This document shows, one piece after another, positions 23,346-35,202 of a stretch of 64,000 nucleotides of DNA (within the stretch, counting starts at the first letter, position 1; the number at the start of each line of letters is the position of its first letter). The notes beneath the pieces were generated by a model. The model saw nothing but the letters and a program-made list of their open reading frames with translations. It had not been told where the DNA came from and made no database searches. The stretch is from Cephalopachus bancanus (taxonomy: Eukaryota > Chordata > Mammalia > Primates > Tarsiidae). A program made the position numbers and the translations under genes. The stretch spans positions 1,364,001 to 1,428,000 of the forward strand of contig JAPVLO010000044.1 of NCBI GenBank assembly GCA_027257055.1, written 5' to 3'.

Positions 23346-26300
23346 TCTTTGTATTTGTTGGAGTCATGATCTTACATTTGTTTGGAGATTATACTTTAAA
23401 CATTTGAGAGATACTTCCAGAAGCCCAATGGATCCACCTGGCAGAGCTGGTTAAACTTCATGGCCAAAGGGTGAACCTCAAGGACTGCTTAAGCCATACT
23501 GACCCTTCCTTGACTCTCAGTTGGAATCCGGTGGATCTGAATTGGCACTAGCATTTTGCTGACTCTCTGCTTTTCTGATTTTAATTATTTTTCCTTGCTA
23601 ATTTTGTGCTTTGTTTTTGCTTTTGGTTTGTCTTTGTCCGATAATTTACTTCTCATTGGTAGCAATAATCATTGAGAATTTAGCTTTCTGATCAGACCAT
23701 TTAGTGATCTTTGGAATATGGATGAATGGCCTATTGAGATCTATTCTCTGTTGTGTGAAAGATGATAGAATCTAGCTTGTTAGTATTTACTGTTTGCTTG
23801 TCTCTTTGAGTTCAAATAAAATAAGAATTGTATGTCTAATGGGAAAGAGGACAACTCCTTGGTAGTCAGACTGGTAAGCTTTAACATTCTGCTTTTTCCT
23901 TTAATCTGTGGCTGAAACTATAGAATTGGAGATCCAAGCTTTCTCTGTGCCTACATGTTTGTAATTCAGAAAAGCCTTTAACTCTCAATGAATATGTGAT
24001 GTTTTCATGTCTTCTGAGGATATTAATCAATTAGATTGAAGATGTTTTAAAATAAAGGAGTTCCATTATGACTGGTTTATAGAGTTAAATATGTACTTGT
24101 ATAAATTAAATATTCCTAAATTTCCATAATAAAGAAAATTGGACTTATAGTATTTAAAAGTTCTATATTTAAAAGAAAAATATTATTATAGAAACTAATC
24201 AAAAAGTTCTTTAATAATTAAAATTTATGTAATTCAGGTAAATCTTTGGCAGACAAAACTAGTTTAATAATTTTTGTTGAATAACCCTCTCTTCTCTTAT
24301 TTCTCAGTGCCAATTGTAATACAAGCAAGCATTTTTATTGTACTTGGGTATTTTTTCCTAAATGTACACAGCTTTAATGATCAAACAAGGTTACATTACA
24401 CCTATATAACATTTAAATTATGAAAAATGTAAATGTAGATTTATACTTAACAAAATAGAATCATTATTCGCACAAACTATTTCAACAGTAAATACATTCT
24501 GTAATATGTCAGCTTAAAGATAATTTCCAAAGTCTTCAGGTTTGTTAAAACCTGGGAATGATATTAAATGGAGTTAATTAATAGATAACCACTTTATATG
24601 GAGTTCATTTCTAATAAACTACACTCTAAAAGCATTGGTCACTAAGTATAATTTCAAATTTACGTGTTTTCCTTTCTTTTTTGTTTTTATACACTACAGA
24701 GATGCTATATATTTGGGGAAGGTTAATAAACAAGTTTATTTTTTCCATTATTTTTAATTTTAATGTTAGGAAAGTGGTATACGGAAAATGAGTGGCTGTT
24801 GAATATCAGTGTGCCACAGTCTTCAATTATCTACCTTTTCATTTTCTCTCTGAAATGGTAGTTACTTAAATTACAGTTTTAATTAATATAAATATTTGAG
24901 ATTATATTAAGAGCAATAGTAACAGAGAAATACAACCATGCCCATGCTTCTGCTTTTCAAGGATTTTCAAAGATTCTGTTTTACCCAAAAATTGTGATTC
25001 TTACTTTTATTTCTCTCTCCTGACCAATTTATTCTCCTAAAACTTACTTAGACCTCAAAGAGTTTTGTTACAGGCTGTAACTATTGATGCTTACCATATT
25101 AGAAATTAAAACTGATAGCATTTTTAAATATTCATTTACTGATTGATTTCAAGATAGTTATGATAAATACATTGCATGTTAATAATATCTTAATATTATT
25201 ATAAAATCAGTTCTGAGCTCACAGACCCTCTGAGATTTGTCTTAAAGTGTCCATTTCTTTCCCAATCTGAAAGAGCGCAATGAAGGGCAAAACTTGGAAA
25301 GTGAATTTTATTTACCTTAGTTAATAATTCCTGAGTCTGAAAAGCCATGAAAAGTGTTAAAATCTTAGCAGAAGTTCGCACAATTTGGTGAATACTTCCT
25401 TGGTTCACTGACTTTACCTACTATAGATTATTCTTGCTGTGTATAATCTGCCTAGATAACAAAGATTCTGTGTTTTCCCAGAGTAATTTTCTATACTTTA
25501 TTCTGACTATTAAGTCTTGGCTCATGTAAGAAAACAGAGTTTCATTACTTATGAGTCAATGGTTCTTTGCAATCATCTCATCCTCTATGTTTATTCTTTA
25601 ATGTTTTATTGTCTCTTTGATTAAATGGATCACCAAGATTGATGTCTTAGGCATCTGTGATCCCATTGTAATCAAGTGTTTGGCTCTCCCTTGACGTTTA
25701 TTATTATTTCCTTCCCTAAAACATACCTTAAACATAAAAAATAAAGCAAAGCCTTCAAGTTATCTTTCACACCTAAAACTATATTGAAATTTCTCAGATA
25801 CTCCCTGGAAAATCACAAAGATTTGTTCTTTCACCTTATGAAATGAAAAGTGCTAGAAATAATTAGATTTATTTGAAATGTTATTGATAAGTTGCATGGG
25901 AAGGATAATAAAATCAGAAGTGCTCACCCTCCTCTATGTTAAATTTGTATAAGTAAAGTGTTACCAATATTTATATTTCAGTATGGAAAGCTCCTAGAGA
26001 TTTGTGAATGTTCTCACTGTGCATGGATTGTTTTTATTTTTCAAAGTCTAGAAGATATCAGACAATAACAAGGTAGCGTTGTCAATTATTTAAACTTTTT
26101 ATTTAGTTATAACCTCATTTTAATTTGAATCTAGCATCTTCTAGGCAAGTAATCTTTGATGAGGGATGCATGTTAGACTTAACTATTATCTTTTATAAAA
26201 ATAAACCTATCTTGGCCAAATTCAAGACTTACTGAATATCTTCACTTGCTGTTCTTGGTGTATTCTTAGCATATGTCTTATTTAATTATTGCTATATTAT

Positions 26301-26411
26301 ATGCATGCTTGTATGTGTAATGATTTGTATGTCAATAACTCCATACGTTTCCTTAATAAACATTATGTTTATTCATTTTTATAAGTCAAATCTATTATTT
26401 ACTGACTTCTT
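23346..26411. other. AT-rich non-coding region
   Basis: About 3 kb, strongly AT-rich, with no gene. I recognise no clear interspersed repeat. If the flanking diverged repeats are paired LTRs, this would be internal sequence, but no retroviral reading frame is visible. Confidence 0.5.
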
Positions 26412-26700
26412 TTTATTTAATTTAATTTGTTTATTTATTTATTTTGAGTTGGAGTCTCACTCTGTCTCCCAGGCTGGAGTGCAGTGGCCATGAGCTTCTG
26501 GATTCAGGTGATCCTTCCTCCTCAGTCTTCCAAGTATCTGGAACTACAGGCACGTGCCATCACATCCGGCTAATTTTTTGATTTATTGTAAAGATGAGGT
26601 CTTTTACCCAGGCTGGTCTCGAACCTGTGGGCTCAGGCAATCCTCTCACATCGGCCTCCCAAAGTGCTGGAATTATAGGCGTGAGCCACTGCGCCTGGCC
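26412..26700 (-). mobile_element. Tarsier-type Alu SINE, minus, internal deletion
   Basis: It shows GAGTTGGAGTCTCACTCTG and ends GCCACTGCGCCTGGCC. About 25-30 bp around the right-arm centre are missing (...AGTGGCCATGAGCTTCTGG...). The duplicated target is ACTTCTTTTTA (26405 and 26703). Confidence 0.92.
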
Positions 26701-27879
26701 CAACTTCTTTTTAAATAGGCTAAATTATTGTCCTTAAAGACAATATTTTGTGATGATTTTTTTATTTTGTTTTGTTTGAAGCTGAAACAACCACATTTTC
26801 TTGTAAGTTACCTTATTCTTGCTAAGAACTCCTGTCAGACCTTTCACTTTTGAAAATTTTTAGTGAAAATTAACCATAGTCATTTTTAGTCACCTTGTCT
26901 ACAGATAGTTTTGTTTTTGTTTTTATGGTATTCATCTTTTTTATTCTGATGCTGGCCTAAGTGCTCTACCATCAGCTCCAGGCTAGAGTTGATGTTTTCA
27001 CCAAAGAAGGGTATAAATAAAGAAGGCCCATATCTGAGCTCCTTGGAAAAAGTCTGTACTAAGTACTTCAAACTATTGAAACTTCAAAGATTAGGTTCTC
27101 AGGGGCAGGTTTCTGATGACATTGCTTAGATAACTTTCAGACCATGCCAGTGGTGTGAGTCAAGATTTTCAGGACTCTTTTTAGTTGAGAAACAAATGGC
27201 TTCCTGAGATTGATAGCCCAATATCCAGTGTAACTAGGATGAACTAAATGAACTGATGAAGAAAATTGACATTATTTGTTTGGAATATTGCATATGTTAT
27301 TTTACTGTTTTATTTTCTGGATATATAAGGAAGTCTTTTCTATTTTTTGTCAAGATATCTGTTACTAATTTATAATTTAAAAAATTGGTTATGCAATCAA
27401 GACCTTGCCTGGCATACCATATTTGAGAATTATGCTCATTTAATCAGGTGTGGCCACTTCTAAAGAACTAAGGTTCACTTTATGAAACCAAGGCTTTGAA
27501 AGAACTCCCAGGAAAAGTGATGGCATTTTCTTTGCTAATAGGGTCCCAGCCTTAAGGAAGGCCACTTCCTGCCAGGAACCTTGGGATATTTTGTGGGGAA
27601 GAATTCAACAAAATTTATAGGTACATAGATGAAATCTGGAAAGAATTTTTTGGGGTTTGACTTCCTAGCCTCAGAATAGCAAATAATAGAGGCTTTTAAG
27701 AGTTCAATCTAATATATCATATGGAAACTTCCAACAAAGCAAACTTCAGAAAACCTAAAATGTACACTAACACTCTTGCTGGACCTATGTAAATAATCAG
27801 GCCCGAGTTAATGAGTCCAACTTTATTTTGTGATCATATTAATCTTTCTTTGAGGAAAGAATGTAAAAAATAATTTGGA
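26701..27879. other. Unique or unidentified non-coding sequence
   Basis: No gene. Moderately AT-rich, with no repeat I can name. Confidence 0.45.
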
Positions 27880-28230
27880 TTAATCAAAAAAGATTATCAG
27901 GTATCTCTAGTGGAAAATTACATATTATTTGGGTACACCCTTCCAGGTTGTCTGATTCTAAGTTTCATTGTCTTTGAAGGTTAAAAGCTGATGGTAACAC
28001 AAAAGGTCCCTCTATGGCCATGTAGCTACATTCTATCTTGCCAAGGAACGCCTTCCCTCACTATGGAAAGGCAGTTTCGCTTCTGTTTGCAAGTTCATGT
28101 CAATATCCCCAGTCTGCAGCTGTGACTATTCTTTGGATTCCCCTTTGAACTGCTTGTGACATATGCATTGTTCTCTCATTTTGTTTAATTACTTAAATAA
28201 AAATTTTGGCATGTATTCATCGTATACCTA
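27880..28230 (+). repeat. Diverged repeat, copy B (candidate LTR)
   Basis: This is the partner of 22960-23345: 'caaaaaagattatcagg', 'gtggaaaattacatatt', 'gtctgattctaag', 'gctgatggtaacaca', 'gtgactattctttggattcc', 'ttttggcatgtattc'. Identity by eye is roughly two thirds. The family is not recognised. Confidence 0.5.
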
Positions 28231-30052
28231 TATGAGACTCTTTATTTCACCTTTTTGAAAATTATTTTTTAACAAATGGTAAACTATAATCATACCATTT
28301 GATCTTTATACCTGGACAAACATTTCTGCCATGAAGGTTACACTAGAACAAATTCCTTCTCCCTTGGTCTTCTTTGTCTGTCCAAGATCCATTTTTTTCC
28401 ATCTTCTGATAACAGCAAAGTTACTTCTTCCCGTGTTTTAGTTTATGTGTTTTCAATATAACTGTAAATTCTTCCATATCCAGGAGTGTTTATGAGACCC
28501 ATGCCTGACCAATCAGAGTGTCACATTTACCCTGTCCACTATGATTGGATAAGGGTTGATAATTTGACCAAGTCAGAATCAGTGAGACTAAATTCTGGAT
28601 ATTGGGTGAAGAGAATTTCTTTCAGCCAATTTAATGGAATAATAGGCCATAAACCTATTAATGCTAGTGACCTTTCTGTCACTGCATAGGGAAACATAGC
28701 CTGAAGTGAGGCCACACAGAGAAAAATTGAGTCAAAAAAGGAGACAAACAACCAAGTACTGGCAATTATATTTGATCCAAGTAACTGGTTTCTGTCATTT
28801 TCAAAAGAGTTCTGATTAATCCATTTCCATAAAATTAATCCATAGTATCAAAGGCATGCCAATTTAGAACCAAAGGGGGTTTGACTTCAAATTGAATCGT
28901 AGCAAGAAGGCTAATAAATTTAGTATGATTATTATTACTATTCTTTCAGTAAATACAGGAGATGGAAGATTTATCCTTCAAATCAAAATTCCAGAACTAA
29001 ATCATGCTGACTGCAACTTGCCTGGTGGTACCTATTGGCCAACACTTTGCAGCTGCAGTAGAGCATTGAGTTGGGTTCAACTACTGTAGGGTGCTTTTGA
29101 AACTCACAGATGCTTTCTGGACCATCACTCCCACGCTCCACCCTACTTACTCCCTCAGAGCCACAGCTATGAAAGGCACATCATAAGATCCCACTACTGT
29201 CATTTTCACTGCAGGCATACAGAAGGAATACAGACTTGGTGCATTGCCAGCCTCTGGCAGGATGGACAGAGCCCCTGTAGAGCTGATTAACAGAAGCAAT
29301 TTTACCCTGGATTTTACTCCAAAGCTAAATTCTAAATCAGAACCACAGAGTTATAAATATTTGATGTTAATGCAGGCTTTCCTTAATTGCACTGTAAAAA
29401 TGTTTGAAAATTGTAAACAGACAGGGAACAAGGGGAACATGAAGTGGAAGGTGGATGTGGAGATTTGGATTACCCATGAATACGTTAGAACTGATGAACA
29501 TGACTATTGGGTGTTGAAAGATGATTCTCACTTAGGTAGGTGCTTTTGCTGAAAGATGATATATAGAGAAAGTGATATTTGACAGTGTCTTCTACACCTT
29601 TGCATGCATAGCTTATATAAGATATAGTAATCTGGACACATTTTTCTAATGCTTATATTAAGGAATTATTTTCAGGATTAGGGATAACTGTGTTCATTGA
29701 GTCACTTAACAAATAAGTTTTGAGTATCTTTGCTTAGAGACTGTGTGTGTAGGAGGGTGGTTTGGGAGAGGATATTTTAAAAGTTCTATTGTCAGCTTAT
29801 GTTAGGGTTTTACCTAGAAGAAGTTATGTTTCAAGTAGCGCATTTTAGTTTGTGATATGTAGAATTCCAAGTAATTCTGAATTCAGTAAAGAATTCTTTT
29901 ATACTTTAAACTTATATCCTAAAAATCACAAGCACATATAAAATGAAGAGATATAAAGTCCATTTTACATATATGCATGTTTTCCAACCTTGTCAGAGCC
30001 AAAAGTATCTCTTGGGGTGTTTGATAAAATACAGATGCATTGATTATTATTA
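28231..30052. other. Unique non-coding sequence
   Basis: The 102-codon frame 29244-29552 is the only frame of note. Its product has no signal, repeat, transmembrane segment or family motif, and nothing suggests splicing or a promoter. I treat it as chance. Confidence 0.5.
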
Positions 30053-30336
30053 TTTTTTTGAGTTGGAGTCTCACTCTGTCGCCCAGACTGGAGTGCAGTG
30101 GCACGCTCCTGGTCACCGCAGCCTTGACCTGCTGGACTCCAGCGATCCTTCCGCCTCAGCCTTCCAAGTAGCCGGAACTACAGGCACGTGCTACCACACC
30201 CAGTTAATTTTTGATTTATTATAGAGATGAGGGCTCGCTAAGTTGCCCAGGTGGGTCTCGAACCTGCGGGCTCAGGCAATCCACTCACCTCAGTCTCCCA
30301 AAGGGCGGGATTACAGGCTGAGCCACCGAACCTGGC
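30053..30336 (-). mobile_element. Tarsier-type Alu SINE, minus
   Basis: GAGTTGGAGTCTCACTCTGTC begins it and GCCACCGAACCTGGC ends it. TGATTATTATTATTT on the left versus TGATTTTTAAAA on the right is a weak target duplication. Confidence 0.93.
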
Positions 30337-30404
30337 TTGATTTTTAAAAAGTCCTTGCAATCAGGAAATTTTAGGAAACATTGTAAATGTGTTCACCTAT
30401 ATTT

Positions 30405-30481
30405 ATACATATTTATGTATGTAATATTATATATATTGTAGTGATGTGTATATATACATATATACATATATGTGTATACAT
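30405..30481. repeat. AT/TATG simple repeat
   Basis: Low-complexity TATA/CATA units (…TATATACATATATACATATA…). Confidence 0.9.
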
Positions 30482-30654
30482 TCTTATCTTTCTTTGTAAA
30501 ACATTAATGCTCCCCTGCAGAACAGGATAACTATTTAAGATATTATCTTATTTCACTGACTTTTTTGAAGACCATATAAAATAATGCAGGTAGAATTAAG
30601 GATTTTCTCTTTTTGCACATGCTTCTATTTTGACCATAAATGTATACTGGTGAC

Positions 30655-30775
30655 TTACATGTCTGTCTCCCCTATAAGATTATGAAATCTTTGATGATGG
30701 AAGCATATCTTATTCATCTTTGTAACTCTAGGGTTTAAACCAAGTAGGTAGAAAGTCGGAACACAAATATTTGTA
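30655..30775 (+). repeat. L2-like fragment
   Basis: 'tgtctgtctcccctataaga', 'gatgatggaagcatatctta' and 'ttcatctttgtaactctagg' follow the L2 3' end. Confidence 0.65.
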
Positions 30776-30794
30776 GATTTATAATTCCATTAAA

Positions 30795-30848
30795 GTGTTG
30801 TCAGTCAGGCACAGTGACTCATGCCTGTAAACTCAGCACTTTGGATGT
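30795..30848 (+). mobile_element. Alu 5'-end fragment
   Basis: 'gtcaggcacagtgactcatg' plus 'cctgtaaactcagcactttg' is the first ~50 bp of an Alu left arm, cut off at TTTGGA. The fragment lacks the tarsier-type bases and so looks old. Confidence 0.75.
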
Positions 30849-30990
30849 GGAGTGCCAGTCTCCTCATCTTCATGACGTGGATAATTACAGTGCCCACCTC
30901 AGCAGTTTGTTGCAGGGATTAAATGAGATGTGTAAATTTGCATGCTGCTGAGTGATCCTCAGCAAACGTTAGCTTTCTTTATGGCATCAT
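30849..30990 (+). repeat. MIR fragment, plus
   Basis: 'agtctcctcatcttcatgac', 'cagtgcccacctcagcag', 'gggattaaatgagatgtgta' and 'tcctcagcaaacgttagctt' match the MIR 3' half. Confidence 0.8.
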
Positions 30991-31747
30991 CAACTTTAAT
31001 AGTTATTTTTCATTCACCTTTTTCTTAAAATTAGAACTTATTTATTCATTCACTAACTCACTATGTGTTAAACATGTTTTACAGGCAAGGAACTGAACTC
31101 TTTCTAAAGAGGCTTCAGCAAAACATAAGGCACGGTCCCTCCCTCAGGGGGTTCCCAGGGTGAACTCTTAGTTGACTGGACTCAGTAGGGTGCATGTAGG
31201 CAGGTGTTCATCTTGCACATCCGAAGACTGAGTGCAGAGACTACTGACTGAGAGTTCCCTGGGAGGTGAGCTCACTGAAGACTACCTAGGTCTACAGCAA
31301 ACAATTTCTCATCTTAGGGCATTCTTAATGCCAAACATCTGGGTGAAGGAGGGAAACTGGGATGTTGAACTCATTCCCTCTTCATTTCCAAGTTTGGTGT
31401 CATGTGGACTCAGCTGGGGCCCACAACAGATAAGGACTAAGCCTTCTCTGCTCTGAGGCTCTCTGTATGCAAGCATTATCAGCACCAGCTTCCAGTGGTG
31501 CCTCTCTTTTGTGAAGCCTCTGGACCAGTGGGGAGATAGGTCTGAACATATAATCAGACAGCTTCAATTGGCAATATCTTCAGGGGACAGACAGGGAAAC
31601 TAAGGCTCAGAGGGGGAAAGGAACTTTTATATTAACATTCAGATAGTTTTAGAGTTCAGATCTCCTTTACTATAAACAGATGACTTTAATCTCAGAGTTT
31701 TACCAAAAATGGCACCAATGTTTGCTAATAACAGTAGCAGGAATACC
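30991..31747. other. Unique sequence with a small MIR-like piece
   Basis: Around 31580-31630 'agacagggaaactaaggctc' resembles the reverse MIR core. Otherwise nothing recognised. Confidence 0.45.
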
Positions 31748-32275
31748 ATAAATTTGGAGCCCTCAACCATGAATGCACATTAGAATAATCTACAAATTTT
31801 CAAAAACGATATGAAGGCTGGGTGTGGTGGCTCAAGCCTGCAATCCCAGCACCATGGGAGGCCGATGTGACAGGATTGCCTGAGTCTAGGGGTTCGTAAA
31901 CAGCCTGGGCAACTTGGTGAGACCTTATCTCGACAATAAATCAAAAACAAATTAGCCAAGCATGGTGGCACATGCCTGCAGTTCCAGCTCCTTGGAAGAC
32001 TGAGGCAGAAGAATCACCTGAGCCCAGCAGGTCGAAGGCAACGGTGGCCGCTGCAATGGCCGCGAGTGTGCCACTGCACTCCAGCCTGGGCAACAGAGTG
32101 AGACTCCAACTCAGAAACAAACAAACAAACAAACAAAAAACACTCTCACCCTAGACTAACTAAATGTGACTATTAGGAGGGTAGAGGGTGTCAGGCTATT
32201 TCCAGATGATTCCCCCAGGTGATTCTGATGCACAGTGAGGACTGAAACCCAAGACTTTTGATGCATACATGTCAT
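31748..32275 (+). mobile_element. MER5A-type hAT remnant split by a SINE
   Basis: The left part (31748-31815) has 'gcacattagaataatctaca'. The right part (32143-32275) has 'gattcccccaggtgattctg' and 'atgcacagtgagg'. These are the two sides of MER5A (catcagaatcacctgga... / ...ccaggtgatgctgatgc). The SINE at 31816-32140 separates them, so the SINE is younger. Confidence 0.65.
31816..32140 (+). mobile_element. Tarsier-type Alu SINE, plus, (CAAA)n tail
   Basis: It starts GGCTGGGTGTGGTGGCTC and ends GAGACTCCAACTCAG followed by a (CAAA)n tail. It has the ACAATAAATC linker. The minus-strand frames here are SINE translation. Confidence 0.94.
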
Positions 32276-32513
32276 AAAATTCATGACCTTTGATTTAAAA
32301 GCAGAAGTTACATATGCTTTTAGGGTACGACTGCTTTTAGGGAGCATGAAAAACAATGGACTGTGTGCGAATCTGTATCTTTTTTCATCGTCTGAGGTAA
32401 ATCCTCCTGCTTTGGACCATGCAGGATCTCTCCTTGTGATAGAATTAAGACATCACTAAAGCATCATTACTTCTCCAGAGAACTCAGCCCAGCTTAGGTT
32501 CCTATCTTCTAGC

Positions 32514-32678
32514 TTGGGGTTCCCAAACCTTAGCCTACATCAGAATCAACTGGAAAGCTTATTAGAACACAGATTCCTGGGTGCTAGCCTCAGAGTTTCT
32601 GATTCAGTGGGGGCTCAGATGATGTCGATGCTGTTGGGTTCCAGGAGTTATACTTTGAGAACCACTGGTCTAACTCAT
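32514..32678 (+). mobile_element. MER5A hAT-Charlie element
   Basis: From 'gttcccaaaccttagcctac' through 'catcagaatcaactggaaag', 'cagagtttctgattcagtgg' to 'ctttgagaaccactgg'. The terminal inverted repeats and interior match the ~189-bp MER5A. Confidence 0.9.
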
Positions 32679-34405
32679 GCTCGCTGATAGCAGTGATAAA
32701 AGAAGATGCCAGTTATCTTTAAAATGAAAGAAGTCAGAAAATAATACTGAAAGATTTAAGTGGTCTTAAGGAAGAACTTTTAATGCTTTAAGTAATCAGC
32801 AGTGACATTGCAAAAGCCTCTCCTTTGAAGATTTTAAAAATGGGGCCACCAACAGACATTCTAAGAGACGATTCCAACCTCTCTCTGGTAGTAACCATGT
32901 CGTTGTCCAGCCTCCTGAATCTGCTTGTGTCTCCTTGGAAATACTCACAAGTGCCTGTCTGCCAACAACTCCCACTCCTGTATCTGCCATCAGAGAGTGA
33001 CCACGCTCTCTTGGCCAAATTTATAGAGAAAAAAATGAATATAATGCAAAAGGGTTATATGGTTTTCTATAGGGGTTTCTACAGCCCACTTCCAAGTGAA
33101 CTAGGTTCAAATGTAAAATTCTCAGTGGATATCTGACTTCAAAGAAAAAAAATAATTAAATCTGTCTACAGATGTAAGCATGATCATAGACAGCGTCTGT
33201 AGAATTTCTGTCTACAGGACTGTCTTAAAACACGGTGAAATGAAATATTGTTGTTTGTGTAACTTATGGGCAAAAATATTTTAAATAAATAAATGTTTCC
33301 TTGAGACTCAGCTTACAACACAAGTGCATTTGATGCTGAGGCTGCAGGGTGCTGAGACTTATTGAATGCATAATGCTGTACTCTTGTTTGATATGATATT
33401 GTGGGAAAACTTACAATCTCCCCTTCAGAATAAAAAATTAAATGTTTTGGAAGGGGCATAGAAGTTTTGTGCCAAAGTATGTAGCCATCTCCTGTGGAAG
33501 TATTTTAGGGACTGGATAGTTTTTCAACTAGATATGTATCAGTTTTAATTATAATGTTAAGTAGTTCTCCTATTTTGACTAGACATACTTATTATAAATA
33601 AGCCCAATTCATCTTATGAAATTGCACTCTGAATGGCATTTCATAATCCGAGATAAGAATTATCATTTGCTTTGAATTATCATAATGTGCCGATCATCCT
33701 AAACATTTCCCAGGCAGGCTCCTTTCTAAGTGTACCATGCGGGCATTAGTGCACCCTGCATAGTGATTTCCATCCTCCTCCCCGAACCAGAAAGATATCC
33801 TTGGAAAGTTGAGGGGCTAAGGCAGTCAAGATTGCAGACAGACAGCAGTGTTTGAGATCCAATATGTCTGATTTGAATGTGACTCTCATTGGCCCAACAA
33901 TCTTGGGCAAGTCATATTGCTTCTGTGGGCCTCATTTCCTCATTTGTCCACTGAGGAAAGTAAACTCCCCTCATGTGTAGTTTAGGCTAGCTTCACGGGC
34001 ATGTGACTTATGGTTTAGGGCTCTGCTGTTGCCGCATTGAAATTCTCTCTCTCTCTTTTTATACTGAGACCTACAAATTATGTAGCTTGTCCTAAAGTGG
34101 TACTGATGGGATAAAATGTGGTATTAAATGAAGGACACATGGCACTCCATGAATAATACATTCATTATGGAATGACCCCATAAACTGCCCCACTATGTAT
34201 CATCAGTAATCTGAAGAACATGACATGGTCTTTGCCCTTAGTTCCATATCCTCAGCCTGGATTTCAAGACAGAGGTGCTTGTCTCTGTGATAGAAGACAG
34301 TACCTGGAGGACATGCATGGAAAGGTGTCTACTTTTAATTGTATACCTTTCTGTTCCATTTAGATTTTTCTCATGCACATAGATTGCCTCTTTAAAAATA
34401 TTTTA
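32679..34405. other. Mostly unique sequence with a MIR fragment
   Basis: A MIR piece on the plus strand at about 33875-33970 ('tcttgggcaagtcatattgc', 'gcctcatttcctcatttgtc'). The 103-codon frame 32825-33136 has no domain. About 33160-33225 has the imperfect repeated word TCTGTCTACAG. Confidence 0.5.
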
Positions 34406-34693
34406 GGCTGTGCGCAGTGGCTCAAGCCTGTGGTCCCAGCATTTTGGGAGGCTGAGATGAGGGGATTGCCTGAGCCTACAGGTTCGAGAGAAGCCTGGGC
34501 AACTTGGCGAGACCTCATCTCTACAATAAATCAAGAAATTAGCTGGATGTAGTAGCACATGCCTGTAGTTCCGGCTACTTGGAAGGCTGAGGCAGAAGGA
34601 TCATCTGAGCCCAGCAGGTCGACACTGGTATGCCATGAGTGTGCTACAGGACTCCAGCCTAGGCAATGGAGTGAGACTCCAACTCAAAAAATA
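34406..34693 (+). mobile_element. Tarsier-type Alu SINE, plus
   Basis: It starts GGCTGTGCGCAGTGGCTC, has CTACAATAAATC, and ends GAGACTCCAACTC. Flanks ATATTTTAG / ATATTTTTTAG. Confidence 0.94.
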
Positions 34694-34903
34694 TATATTT
34701 TTTAGATTAAAAAAAGAAAATGATACGACAGTTAAAAACTCTAATCAGAATTCTCAGATGCATAAACAATTATTTTATAGAATATTGATTCCTCGGTACC
34801 AAACAAGACCTTCAGCTTTCTCAGTGTTGCTAAATTTTAAGTTAATTATAGTCCCACTTGCCTTCAATTTATACAATTGTTCATATTTTTTAAATTGTCA
34901 ACA

Positions 34904-35164
34904 GGCTGGGCATGGTGGATTATGCCTATAATCCCACTTTGGGAGAATGAGGCTAGAGGATTGCTTGAGCCCAGAGTTCAAGACCAGCCTAGGCAACATA
35001 ATGAGACTTCGTACCCACAGAAAAATTTTAAAACTAGCCACTCATGGTAGCACGTGCTTGTAGTTCCAGCTACTCAGGAGACTGAGCCCAGAAGGTTGTT
35101 GCTGTGATGAGCTGTGATCATTCCACTGTACTCTAGCCTGGACAACAGAGTGAGACCCTGTCTC

Positions 35165-35199
<35 letters not shown>

Positions 35200-35202
35200 A
35201 TT
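34904..35202 (+). mobile_element. Old AluJ-type SINE with (AAAT)n tail
   Basis: This copy lacks the tarsier-type bases. It has 'ggctgggcatggtggattat', 'gagcccagagttcaagacca' and a right arm ending GAGACCCTGTCTCT, the shared ancestral AluJ form. The tail is about nine AAAT units. The target duplication TAAATTGTCAA / TAAATTGGCAA flanks it. It predates the lineage-specific wave. Confidence 0.92.

Noticed and set aside
23346..27879. Internal retroviral genes between the diverged repeat pair
   Set aside because: No gag- or pol-like frame or motif is visible; the region is AT-rich with stops in all frames.
29244..29552. 102-codon plus-strand frame outside recognised repeats
   Set aside because: I looked for signal, transmembrane, zinc-binding and repeat features and found none; frames of 100 codons are expected by chance in 64 kb.
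34904..35202. Anthropoid AluS/Y copy that would contradict the tarsier call
   Set aside because: It is an old AluJ-type copy, ancestral to all haplorhines, with high divergence; no AluS- or AluY-type copy is seen.
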